The position numbers and the translations under genes are program-made. Positions 1 to 5,980 of a stretch of 9,278 bases of DNA are shown one piece after another. The number at the start of each line of letters is the position of its first letter. The stretch's first letter is position 1. The stretch comes from Pseudomonadota bacterium (GTDB lineage Bacteria > Pseudomonadota > Alphaproteobacteria > Rhizobiales > Xanthobacteraceae). The stretch is from NCBI GenBank assembly GCA_021779635.1, contig JAJYAH010000215.1, positions 1 through 9,278 of the forward strand. The letters are read 5' to 3'. The notes under the pieces were generated by a model. That model was given only the letters and a program-made list of their open reading frames with translations, searched no databases and was not told the DNA's origin.

Positions 1-35
1 AGCTGCTTTTGTTCGTCGGAGAAATCGAAATTCAT
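1..35 (-). CDS. Acyl-CoA dehydrogenase, N-terminal fragment (runs off left edge)
   Basis: Only the first 12 codons are inside the window. They read MNFDFSDEQKQL, the typical opening of an acyl-CoA dehydrogenase, in which an N-terminal helix begins with an F-x-F-[ST]-[DE]-E-Q pattern. The ATG is at 33-35 on the minus strand, and an AAAGG ribosome-binding site lies about 9 nt upstream (45-49). Members of the family are FAD-dependent and oxidise acyl-CoA to trans-2-enoyl-CoA, passing electrons to ETF. The gene is on the same strand as and downstream of the feruloyl-CoA synthase, separated by 147 bp of palindromic sequence. It probably supplies the alpha,beta-desaturation step of the pathway, for instance on saturated aryl-propanoyl-CoA. 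The catalytic part is not visible, so family membership rests on the N-terminus and the context. Confidence 0.68.
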   Translation of the reverse strand, partial: MNFDFSDEQKQ

Positions 36-61
36 GACGGTGTACCTTTGCTTAACTGGTC

Positions 62-97
62 ATTCCGGGGCGCGGGCGAAGCTCGCGAACCCGGAAT
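62..97. repeat. Imperfect palindrome, REP-like (ATTCCGGG ... CCCGGAAT)
   Basis: The outer arms ATTCCGGG (62-69) and CCCGGAAT (90-97) are perfect inverted copies. An inner stem GCGGGC/GCTCGC around GAA contains one G:T wobble. It resembles the dispersed palindromes I associate with Bradyrhizobium intergenic regions, and appears to be one half of a longer element whose second half has decayed. It lies in the 147-bp gap between the feruloyl-CoA synthase and the acyl-CoA dehydrogenase. It has no U-run, so it is not an obvious intrinsic terminator. Confidence 0.6.
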
Positions 98-118
98 CTC
101 GATGTAAGGAACCTCTGG

Positions 119-152
119 ATTCCGGACGGTCCGAAGACGGACCGTCCGGAAT
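119..152. repeat. Perfect 15-bp hairpin with 4-nt loop
   Basis: The arm ATTCCGGACGGTCCG (119-133) and its exact reverse complement (138-152) enclose the loop AAGA. The hairpin starts 31 bp past the stop of feruloyl-CoA synthase, in transcription order before the acyl-CoA dehydrogenase start. There is no T-run on either side, so attenuation, mRNA processing or stabilisation is more likely than simple rho-independent termination. That role is inferred. Confidence 0.75.
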
Positions 153-182
153 AGCGGTGTGATGCTCGCGACGTAACTTTCC

Positions 183-2057
183 TCAATTCAAGATGATGAC
201 ATCCTCGCCGGGGTGATCGGCATAGAGCCGCTCCACCAGCGCGGCGCGGCGTTCGAGCCCGGCACGCTGATTGATGTAGCCCTTGTCGGTAAGTTCATTG
301 CCGTCGATCGAGGCCGGCTCGGTCATCAGCATCGCACGCGCGATCCGCATGCTGCTGGCGCCTTCGGTCGATTTGTTATGGGCCTGCAGGCCGCGTTTGA
401 GGCATGCCAATACGTCGGGATGCTTGACGACATCCTCATAGCTCGCGTCGGGATTGCCGACGATCTGCCGGCAGGCGTGCAGATTGGGCCAGGCCAACAG
501 TCCAACGAACGGGCGATCCTGCCCCGCGACCAGCGCGTCCTGCACCACCGGGGTCGTCGCCGCGATGGCGTCGGTCCGTAGCGACCCGACGTGGACGAAG
601 GTGCCTGTGGTGAGCTTGAAATCCTCCACCACGCGGCCCGCGAAGATGATGCCCTGCACCGGATCGTTCGGGTCGACGAACACGCCGGCGTCGCCGATGC
701 AGTAAAAGCCTTCCTCGTCGAACGCCGCCTCAGTGAGATCGGGCCGGCCGAAATAACCCGGCGTGACGTTGACCCCGCGCAAGCGCAATTCATATTTCGA
801 TCCGGCCGGGATCATCTTCAATTCGACGCCGGGAAACGGCAACCCGATGAGGCCGACGCGCTCGGTATCCCAATAGGTCCCGGTCGAGGTCGGCCCGGTC
901 TCGGTCGATCCCCAGCCGGTATAGAACACCAGGCGCTCTCCGGTGGCGCGCACCGCCAGCGCCTGCATCCGGTCATAGAGATCGTCGGGCAGCCGCGCGC
1001 CGCCATAGGCCATCAGACCAAGATTCTTGAAGAAGCCGCGGCACAACGCGTCGTCCTTTTCCATGGCGGCCGCGAGCGCGGCGTAACCCGCCGGCACGTT
1101 GGCGTAATAGGTCGGCGAGATCTCGCGCAGATTGCGCAGCGTTTCCTCGATCATGCCGGGCATCGGACGGCCATCGTCGATATAGAGTGCGCCGCCCTCG
1201 ATCAGCACCGGGTTGAACAGCGCATTGCCGCCCATGGTGTGGTTCCACGGCATCCAGTCAAGATAAGTGGCCTGCGGCGCATCCGGATCGCGCGGCCGAA
1301 CCTGCATCATCATCGCGGCATTGGCGCACATCATGGCCTGCGTGTTGATGACAGCCTTGGGCATTCCGGTCGAACCCGAGGTAAACAGCAGTTTGCCGAC
1401 GGTCTCCGGGGTGATTTTTGCGATGGAGTCTTCGACATCCCCGGTGACCGGCGTTGCGGCGAGATCGGCAAAGGCGATGCTCCTGATGCCCTCGCAGGGG
1501 CGCGCAACATGGACGACGGTGACGCCGTCGAGATCGAGCGCCTTCAAGGCCTTCTCGAAGGTCGGGCCGTCCTGCACCATCACCAGCGCCGGCTTGATCA
1601 GATCGAACAAATATTTCAGCTTGACGTGGTCCTGGCTCATCAGCGAATAGGCCGGCGATACCGGTGCGGCCGGATACCGCGCCTGCATCGCCGCCTGCGT
1701 CATCAGTGCGTGCTCGATCGAATTGCCTGACAGGATCGCGACGGGGCGCCCGGGCTCGAGCCCGAGATCAAGGATGCCTTGCGTCAGCGCATCCACCGTG
1801 CGCTTGGCCTCGCCATAAGACACTTTGCGCCATTGACGGTCCGGGCCGCCACGCTGCGCCAGCCAGATACGGTCGGGCTGCCCGGCCGCCCATTTCGCGA
1901 GCGAAGCCGGGATATGCTTCTCATAGGGCTTCAGCGGAATCCGCGACTTCAAGATGATGACGCCATCGGGCCGCCGCTCGACGGCGATATCCCGCTCCAG
2001 CCATTTGTTTTTGCGAAAGGCCGGCTTCGTCAGCACCGTGGCTGCATTCCCACTCAT
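183..2057 (-). CDS. fcs: Feruloyl-CoA synthase (AMP-forming)
   Basis: A 624-residue member of the ANL adenylating superfamily, close to the usual length of feruloyl-CoA synthases. It would activate ferulate or related hydroxycinnamates with ATP and CoA in the cytoplasm. Visible motifs: P-loop LLFTSGSTGMPKAV (223-236), substrate-pocket segment DWMPWNHTMGG (267-277), A5 motif YTGWGSTETGP (379-389), ribose-binding Asp456 in CIGDAG, hinge motif GRVVEDFKL (474-482), and a C-terminal LTDKGYIN whose Lys592 is the probable catalytic lysine. WNHTMGGN and GRVVEDFKLTTGTFVHVG are the wording I associate with the FCS branch rather than with fatty-acyl ligases. The frame is open up to 2207, but ATG 2057 has a good AGGGAG site (2066-2071) and gives the family N-terminus. 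It follows the crotonase gene by 43 bp, so it is probably in the same operon. The exact aryl substrate is inferred. Confidence 0.9.
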   Translation of the reverse strand: MSGNAATVLTKPAFRKNKWLERDIAVERRPDGVIILKSRIPLKPYEKHIPASLAKWAAGQPDRIWLAQRGGPDRQWRKVSYGEAKRTVDALTQGILDLGLEPGRPVAILSGNSIEHALMTQAAMQARYPAAPVSPAYSLMSQDHVKLKYLFDLIKPALVMVQDGPTFEKALKALDLDGVTVVHVARPCEGIRSIAFADLAATPVTGDVEDSIAKITPETVGKLLFTSGSTGMPKAVINTQAMMCANAAMMMQVRPRDPDAPQATYLDWMPWNHTMGGNALFNPVLIEGGALYIDDGRPMPGMIEETLRNLREISPTYYANVPAGYAALAAAMEKDDALCRGFFKNLGLMAYGGARLPDDLYDRMQALAVRATGERLVFYTGWGSTETGPTSTGTYWDTERVGLIGLPFPGVELKMIPAGSKYELRLRGVNVTPGYFGRPDLTEAAFDEEGFYCIGDAGVFVDPNDPVQGIIFAGRVVEDFKLTTGTFVHVGSLRTDAIAATTPVVQDALVAGQDRPFVGLLAWPNLHACRQIVGNPDASYEDVVKHPDVLACLKRGLQAHNKSTEGASSMRIARAMLMTEPASIDGNELTDKGYINQRAGLERRAALVERLYADHPGEDVIILN

Positions 2058-2100
2058 CTCAATAGCTCCCTGACCGATCTCTTGCTGGACCCTTTTATCC

Positions 2101-2907
2101 TTATCGCCGGATATAGACCGGTTTTCGCTTCTCCATAAAGGCTCTGATGCCTTCGCTGAAATCTTCCGAGCGGCTGCACAACACCTGATTGCGGTCTTCC
2201 ATCGCAATCACCGCTTCGATCGAGCCGGCGTCGACGCTCATATTGAGGCATTCCTTCGAGAGCCGCAAACCCACCGGCGACGCCGTCATCATCGCATCGA
2301 GATAGGGTGCGGCGGCAGCATCGAGACCGCCTTCCTCCACCACCTCCGAGACCCGGCCTACCGCCAGCGCGCGCTCGGCGCCGATGAAGCGGCCGGTCAG
2401 GATCAACTCAGAGGCCACCGACACCCCGACGAGCCGCGGCAGAAAATAGCTGGTGCCGATGTCGCAGCCGCCAAGCCCGAGCCTGATGAAGGCGCAGTTC
2501 ATCCGCGCCGATTTAGTGGCGATGCGGATATCGGCCGCCAGCGCCAGCGCGAAACCGCCGCCGGCAGCGGCCCCTTGCACCAGCGCGATGATCGGTTGCG
2601 GGCAGCGCCGCATCAGCATCACGATGTCGGCGATCCGGCGCTGCAAATCCAGCGACTCAGTCACCCCGGGCGGCTCCTTTTGTCCGGCGTGCCGCTTCAT
2701 CGCATCCTTGAGATCGAGGCCGGCGCAGAACGCCGGGCCGGCTCCCTTCAGGACCACCACGCGGGTGGTGCGGTTGCGCTGCAGGCTTTGAAAATAATCG
2801 TTGAGCGCGTCGATCAGCGCCGGATCGAGCGCGTTGAGGCTGTCCGGGCGATTGAGCGTCACCCGGTCGACCCCGTCATCATGTTCGATCAGCAGCGGTT
2901 TGGTCAC
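2101..2907 (-). CDS. Enoyl-CoA hydratase/isomerase family protein (crotonase fold)
   Basis: A 268-residue crotonase, the family's normal length. Oxyanion-hole segments are AFCAGLDLKD (59-68) and AAAGGGFALA (113-122). The C-terminal helix region follows SPVGLRLSKE. At the active site, the position of rat hydratase Glu144 (the PEI motif) appears to be Phe140. Glu167 in ASELILTG matches Glu164, and Asp149 in GCDIG matches the Asp of dienoyl-CoA isomerases. It is therefore not a textbook hydratase, and I do not see the residue pattern of the hydroxycinnamoyl-CoA hydratase-lyase. The likely role is hydration or isomerisation of an aryl-enoyl-CoA in beta-oxidation. The start is GTG 2907, with GGAG 6 nt upstream. 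An in-frame ATG at 2961 would run the N-terminus through a hairpin repeat. It lies between the dehydrogenase and feruloyl-CoA synthase genes on the same strand. Confidence 0.85.
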   Translation of the reverse strand: MTKPLLIEHDDGVDRVTLNRPDSLNALDPALIDALNDYFQSLQRNRTTRVVVLKGAGPAFCAGLDLKDAMKRHAGQKEPPGVTESLDLQRRIADIVMLMRRCPQPIIALVQGAAAGGGFALALAADIRIATKSARMNCAFIRLGLGGCDIGTSYFLPRLVGVSVASELILTGRFIGAERALAVGRVSEVVEEGGLDAAAAPYLDAMMTASPVGLRLSKECLNMSVDAGSIEAVIAMEDRNQVLCSRSEDFSEGIRAFMEKRKPVYIRR

Positions 2908-2933
2908 GCAGTGCTCCGTATTATGGTCGTCCC

Positions 2934-2959
2934 GGCGTCCCCGCATTCGCGGGGACGCC
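2934..2959. repeat. Perfect 11-bp hairpin between dehydrogenase and crotonase genes
   Basis: The arm GGCGTCCCCGC (2934-2944), loop ATTC and arm GCGGGGACGCC (2949-2959) form a very GC-rich stem. It fills most of the 59-bp gap in a presumed operon and is flanked by GTCGTCCC-type sequence common in Bradyrhizobium intergenic palindromes. It could modulate the relative expression of the genes on either side, but there is no T-run to mark a terminator. Confidence 0.7.
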
Positions 2960-2966
2960 AAGAAAA

Positions 2967-3725
2967 CTACCGCGGCGCCATGCGGATCGCGCCGTCGAGC
3001 CGGATGGTCTCGCCGTTCAGCATTGCGTTCTCGACGATGTGCACCGCGAGATTGCCGTATTCGGAGGCATCGCCGAGCCGCGCCGGATGCGGCACCTGCG
3101 CGCCGAGACTCTTGCGCGCCTCTTCGTTCAGCCCCATCAACAGCGGCGTCAGGAACAGGCCGGGCGCGATGGTGTTGACGCGGATCTTGTGCTGGGCGAG
3201 ATCGCGCGCCGCCGGCAAGGTCAGGCCGACCACGCCGCCCTTCGAAGCCGAATAGGCGATCTGGCCGATCTGGCCTTCATATGCCGCGACGCTCGCGGTG
3301 TTGATGATGACGCCGCGCTCTTCGCCGATCGGGGCTTCCGTCAAAAGGCGCTCGGAGAACAGCCGCAGCACGTTGAAGGTGCCGATCAGGTTGACGTTGA
3401 TGATGCGGACGAACTTGGCGAGCGGATAAACCCCGTCCTTGCCGACGATGCGCTGCGATCCGCCGATGCCGGCGCAGTTCATCAGCACGCGTGCGACACC
3501 GTGGGCGGCTTCGGCCTTGGCGATCGCCGCCTTGACCTGCTCCTCGTCGGTAACGTCGGCAACGACGGCGATGCCCTTCACCTCGGCCGCGACCTTCTCG
3601 GCATTCTCCTTGCTCTGATCGAGCACGGCGATTTTCGCGCCCTTGGCGGCCATGGCGCGCGCGGTGGCGGCGCCGAGACCGGAGCCACCGCCGGTGATGA
3701 GAACGGCAACGTCTTTCAACTGCAT
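2967..3725 (-). CDS. Short-chain dehydrogenase, 3-hydroxyacyl-CoA dehydrogenase type 2 (HSD10)-like
   Basis: A 252-residue classical SDR. The Rossmann glycine motif is TGGGSGLG (11-18). Asp36 at the end of beta-2 predicts NAD rather than NADP. NCAG is at 83-86, and the catalytic tetrad is Asn112, Ser145, Tyr158 and Lys162 (YSASK). The layout, with an acidic GEERG segment before the catalytic strand, [17 protein letters not shown] and the ending [12 protein letters not shown], is that of HSD10/3-hydroxy-2-methylbutyryl-CoA dehydrogenase-type enzymes, which oxidise 3-hydroxyacyl-CoA to 3-ketoacyl-CoA. The ATG at 3725 has an AAAGG site about 8 nt upstream. It is the first enzyme gene of the minus-strand arm, 114 bp after the regulator gene. 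A 16-bp dyad lies in its leader. The role fits the third step of a beta-oxidation route for the acyl-CoA made by the adjacent synthase. Confidence 0.87.
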   Translation of the reverse strand: MQLKDVAVLITGGGSGLGAATARAMAAKGAKIAVLDQSKENAEKVAAEVKGIAVVADVTDEEQVKAAIAKAEAAHGVARVLMNCAGIGGSQRIVGKDGVYPLAKFVRIINVNLIGTFNVLRLFSERLLTEAPIGEERGVIINTASVAAYEGQIGQIAYSASKGGVVGLTLPAARDLAQHKIRVNTIAPGLFLTPLLMGLNEEARKSLGAQVPHPARLGDASEYGNLAVHIVENAMLNGETIRLDGAIRMAPR

Positions 3726-3766
3726 GGTAGAACCTTTCCCTGAACTTTCCTCGAATGGTGTTTGGA

Positions 3767-3782
3767 CGTTTCTTTAGAAACG
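3767..3782. promoter_or_regulatory. 16-bp dyad, candidate operator upstream of the dehydrogenase operon
   Basis: CGTTTCTTTAGAAACG is a 7-2-7 inverted repeat with perfect arms. It is centred about 50 bp upstream of the dehydrogenase start codon and touches the outer edge of the 83-bp heptamer element. Size and symmetry suit a TetR-family dimer, and the adjacent gene upstream encodes one. I see no second copy at the thiolase promoter, so assignment to this regulator is only a suggestion. Confidence 0.35.
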
Positions 3783-3784
3783 GG

Positions 3785-3867
3785 CGAATGGCGAATAGGG
3801 AGTAGCGAATGTAAAGTAAAGAAAAGACACGGCTGATATCTATTCACTATTCGCTACTCCCCATTCG
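3785..3867. repeat. 83-bp inverted heptamer element, copy 1
   Basis: The left arm holds four 7-nt units (CGAATGG, CGAATAG, GGAGTAG, CGAATGT; 3785-3812). A 27-nt spacer follows (3813-3839). The right arm holds four inverted units (3840-3867), which read CGAATGG, GGAGTAG, CGAATAG, TGAATAG on the minus strand. The arms can pair as GGGCGAATGG plus GGAGTAGCGAAT, with one heptamer bulged out on the left. The right arm lies inside the TetR gene and encodes its last residues and stop. The same 28-27-28 layout recurs at 5881-5963. Confidence 0.8.
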
Positions 3868-4514
3868 CCCTTCGTCAGCAGGCCACCGCAAATCAGCGAT
3901 TCCATGTGCCCGATATATTGGCGGCAGACTTCATCGGTGACCGGCCCGACGCCGATCGCGCGCGACATGGCATGCCGCCCGAAAAACAGGTGATCGCAGG
4001 CGCCGACCAGGCTGGTGTAGAACAGCACCGGATCGACGTCGCGGAATTCGCCGGCCTTGACGCCTTCCGCGAGCAGGCGGCGTTGGAAATCCAGAAGCGG
4101 CGCGACAAAGAATTTCGACACTTCATCGGCGGCGGCGGCACTGCTTTCATGCAGCAGGTAATGAATCAGCCGGTTCATATAGGGAAACTGGCGATAGGCC
4201 CGGATGATACCGGCGATATGCAGCCGGAGCTTGGCGGTCGGCGCAATCGGCTGCGCCAGGAGGTATTCGAGATGCGTCACCTCGATTGCGGCATCCCGCG
4301 CCAGCAATGCAAGCAACAGCCCGTCCTTGTTGCCGAAATGGTATTTCACCAGGGCGGCATTGACGCCGGATTTCTGCGCGATGTCGCTCAGCGACACCTC
4401 GATCGAGCTGCGCTCGATCATGAGTTCGCTGGCCGCCACCAGCAGCTTGTCGGCAGTGGTATTTTTGGCGCCCGGAAGCCGGGTCGGTACGCTGGTATTC
4501 AACTCTGATCCCAC
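3840..4514 (-). CDS. TetR/AcrR-family transcriptional regulator
   Basis: About 224 residues. The N-terminal helix-turn-helix spans roughly 20-66, with the recognition region SLSDIAQKSGVNAALVKYHF (41-60) followed by GNKDGLL, which is characteristic TetR wording. The rest is the helical ligand-binding domain, probably sensing an acyl-CoA or aryl-CoA of the pathway. It is divergent from the thiolase gene and on the same strand as, and upstream of, the dehydrogenase operon, so it is the obvious local regulator and probably a repressor. The start is uncertain because there is no ATG. I chose GTG 4514. TTG 4547 would place the N-terminus inside a 17-bp tandem repeat, and TTG 4502-4500 is another option. 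The C-terminal GEWGVANSE is encoded by an intergenic heptamer element, so the native tail has probably been replaced. Confidence 0.85.
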   Translation of the reverse strand: MGSELNTSVPTRLPGAKNTTADKLLVAASELMIERSSIEVSLSDIAQKSGVNAALVKYHFGNKDGLLLALLARDAAIEVTHLEYLLAQPIAPTAKLRLHIAGIIRAYRQFPYMNRLIHYLLHESSAAAADEVSKFFVAPLLDFQRRLLAEGVKAGEFRDVDPVLFYTSLVGACDHLFFGRHAMSRAIGVGPVTDEVCRQYIGHMESLICGGLLTKGEWGVANSE

Positions 4515-4558
4515 ACCTGCCTGTTCCCAAGACCTGCCTGTTCCCAAGACCTGCCTGT
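4515..4558. repeat. 17-bp direct repeat, about 2.6 copies, at the regulator's 5' end
   Basis: ACCTGCCTGTTCCCAAG occurs at 4515-4531 and again at 4532-4548 without a mismatch. A partial third copy, ACCTGCCTGT, is at 4549-4558. A 17-bp period is not a multiple of three, so this is not an in-frame protein repeat. It abuts the chosen GTG start of the regulator and could be a leader duplication or iterated binding sites in the divergent control region. Confidence 0.75.
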
Positions 4559-4610
4559 CGGGAAATGCGGGCGCAGATAAGCCGATGCCGCCGCCGCACT
4601 CAAGAGTTAA

Positions 4611-4647
4611 TTGATTGATTGACTAAATACCCCCGCGCCACTTAAAT
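4611..4647 (+). promoter_or_regulatory. Candidate sigma-70 promoter of the thiolase arm, with TTGA repeat at -35
   Basis: The -35 box TTGACT (4619-4624) is followed by a 17-nt spacer and TTAAAT (4642-4647) as the -10 box, matching 5/6 and 4/6 consensus bases. The predicted transcript would start near 4654, about 40 nt before the thiolase ATG. The -35 box overlaps three tandem TTGA units (4611-4622) that form a loose dyad TTA...TAA, a reasonable place for a repressor to bind. The match is visible in sequence, but promoter function is inferred. Confidence 0.42.
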
Positions 4648-4694
4648 CGCGCCGTCATTCAAAACCCCACCCGGAACAATCAGGGAGAACGCAC

Positions 4695-5867
4695 ATGGCC
4701 GAGGCTTACATCGTCGCCGCCGCACGCACCGCTGGCGGCCGCAAGGGAGGACGCCTCGCAGGTTGGCATCCGGCGGATCTTGCGGCCTCCGTGCTGGATG
4801 CACTGATCGAGCGTTCGGGCGCGGCACCCGACCAGGTTGAAGACGTGATCATGGGTTGCGTCAGCCAGACCGGCGAACAGTCCAACAACGTTGCGCGCAA
4901 TGCCGTCATGGCCTCGAAACTGCCGGAGAGCGTCCCCGGCACCTCGATCGACCGGCAGTGCGGCTCGTCGCAGCAGGCACTGCATTTCGCGGCACAGGCC
5001 GTGATGTCCGGCAGCATGGATTGCGTGATCGCCGCCGGCGTCGAATCGATGACGCGGGTTCCGATGGGTCTTTCCTCGCAATTGCCTGCCAAGAACGGCT
5101 TCGGTAACTACAAGAGCCCGGGCATCGAGAGGCATTATCCGAACATCGTCTTCAGCCAGTTCACAGGCGCTGAAATGATGGCGGAGAAATACGGCCTCTC
5201 CAAAGACCAACTCGACCAATACGCCTATGAAAGCCACCAGCGCGCGATCGCCGCGACCCAGGCCGGCAAGTTCAAGGACGAGATCGTTCCGGTGCAGATC
5301 ACCCGCGCCGATGGCTCGACCGACACCCATCACATCGACGAGGGCATCCGTTTCGACGCCAGCCTCGAGGGCATCCGCAACGTCAAGCTGATCGCCGAAA
5401 ACGGCAAGCTCACCGCCGCCAGCGCCAGCCAGATCTGCGACGGCGCTTCGGGCGTGATGGTCGTCAACGAAAAGGGACTGAAGTCGCTCGGCGTCAAGCC
5501 GATGGCGCGAATTCATCACATGACCATGATCGGCGGCGATCCCGTGATCATGCTGGAAGCGCCGCTCCCGGCGACCGAACGCGCGCTGAAGAAGGCCGGC
5601 ATGTCGATCAACGACATCGACCTGTTCGAGGTCAATGAGGCCTTCGCATCGGTGCCGACAGCGTGGCTGAAAACCACCGGCGCGGACCCCGCGCGGCTCA
5701 ACGTCAACGGCGGCGCCATCGCACTCGGCCATCCGCTCGGCTGCTCCGGCACCAAGCTGATGACCACGCTGGTCAACGCGCTCAAGCAACGCAACAAGCG
5801 CTACGGCCTGCAGACCATGTGCGAGGGCGGCGGCATGGCCAATGTGACGATCGTCGAGCGGCTTTAG
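4695..5867 (+). CDS. Thiolase (acetyl-CoA C-acyltransferase)
   Basis: A 390-residue, full-length thiolase of the degradative type. The nucleophilic cysteine is Cys89 in DRQCGSSQQA. The NEAFA motif is at 314-318, with His346 in GGAIALGHPLGCSGTK and the second catalytic Cys376 in CEGGGMAN. It cleaves 3-ketoacyl-CoA with CoA to release acetyl-CoA and a shortened acyl-CoA, here perhaps an aroyl-CoA. The ATG has an AGGGAG site (4682-4687) 7 nt upstream. It is the first gene of the plus-strand arm, divergent from the TetR gene, and has a plausible promoter at 4619-4647. It would complete the beta-oxidation set with the dehydrogenase and crotonase on the other arm. Chain-length or aryl specificity cannot be read from these motifs. 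A 13-nt gap separates its stop from the second 83-bp heptamer element. Confidence 0.92.
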   Translation: MAEAYIVAAARTAGGRKGGRLAGWHPADLAASVLDALIERSGAAPDQVEDVIMGCVSQTGEQSNNVARNAVMASKLPESVPGTSIDRQCGSSQQALHFAAQAVMSGSMDCVIAAGVESMTRVPMGLSSQLPAKNGFGNYKSPGIERHYPNIVFSQFTGAEMMAEKYGLSKDQLDQYAYESHQRAIAATQAGKFKDEIVPVQITRADGSTDTHHIDEGIRFDASLEGIRNVKLIAENGKLTAASASQICDGASGVMVVNEKGLKSLGVKPMARIHHMTMIGGDPVIMLEAPLPATERALKKAGMSINDIDLFEVNEAFASVPTAWLKTTGADPARLNVNGGAIALGHPLGCSGTKLMTTLVNALKQRNKRYGLQTMCEGGGMANVTIVERL

Positions 5868-5880
5868 AAGGAGAGAACAG

Positions 5881-5963
5881 CGAGTGGCGAGTAGCGAATG
5901 GTGAGTAGGTGAAGGGCAATCCCTGCTCTTCTTGCCTATTCGCCACTCGCCGCTCGCCATTCG
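5881..5963. repeat. 83-bp inverted heptamer element, copy 2
   Basis: The left arm is CGAGTGG, CGAGTAG, CGAATGG, TGAGTAG (5881-5908). A 27-nt spacer follows (5909-5935). The right arm (5936-5963) reads CGAATGG, CGAGCGG, CGAGTGG, CGAATAG on the minus strand. Unit number, arm length and spacer length equal those of copy 1 at 3785-3867, although the order of variant units differs. The spacer contains AGGG-CAAT-CCCT, a small inner hairpin. Read on the minus strand the spacer shares an AAGAAGAG-like purine stretch with copy 1 (AAGAAAAG). It occupies most of the 113-bp gap between thiolase and ligase genes. Confidence 0.8.
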
Positions 5964-5980
5964 CGTTTTTGAGGAATCCC

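Noticed and set aside
591..1730. 379-residue open frame on the plus strand opposite feruloyl-CoA synthase
   Set aside because: It is the antisense shadow of a gene with complete ANL motifs and has no ribosome-binding site or family resemblance.
2058..2207. 50-residue N-terminal extension of feruloyl-CoA synthase
   Set aside because: It would overlap the end of the crotonase gene and lacks family similarity. ATG 2057 has AGGGAG at the right distance.
2101..2907. Assignment of the crotonase as feruloyl-CoA hydratase/lyase (Ech of the vanillin route)
   Set aside because: The sequence does not look like hydroxycinnamoyl-CoA hydratase-lyases, the expected Glu is replaced, and no vanillin dehydrogenase is visible.
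4575..4603. Possible minus-strand sigma-70 promoter for the regulator (TTGAGT, 17 nt, TTATCT)
   Set aside because: The spacing is right but the -10 box matches only about 2 of 6 consensus bases, too weak to annotate.
4680..5960. 426-residue open frame on the minus strand opposite the thiolase
   Set aside because: It is a GC-rich codon shadow: low-complexity composition rich in H, R, D and G, no recognisable domain, and it lies fully over a thiolase with all catalytic motifs intact.
3785..5963. CRISPR interpretation of the repeated heptamers
   Set aside because: The units are 7 nt, arranged as inverted clusters, and there are no regular spacers or cas genes.
5909..5980. 24-residue N-terminal extension of the plus-strand ligase
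   Set aside because: The codons come from the heptamer element and spacer. ATG 5981 has a clear GAGGA site.
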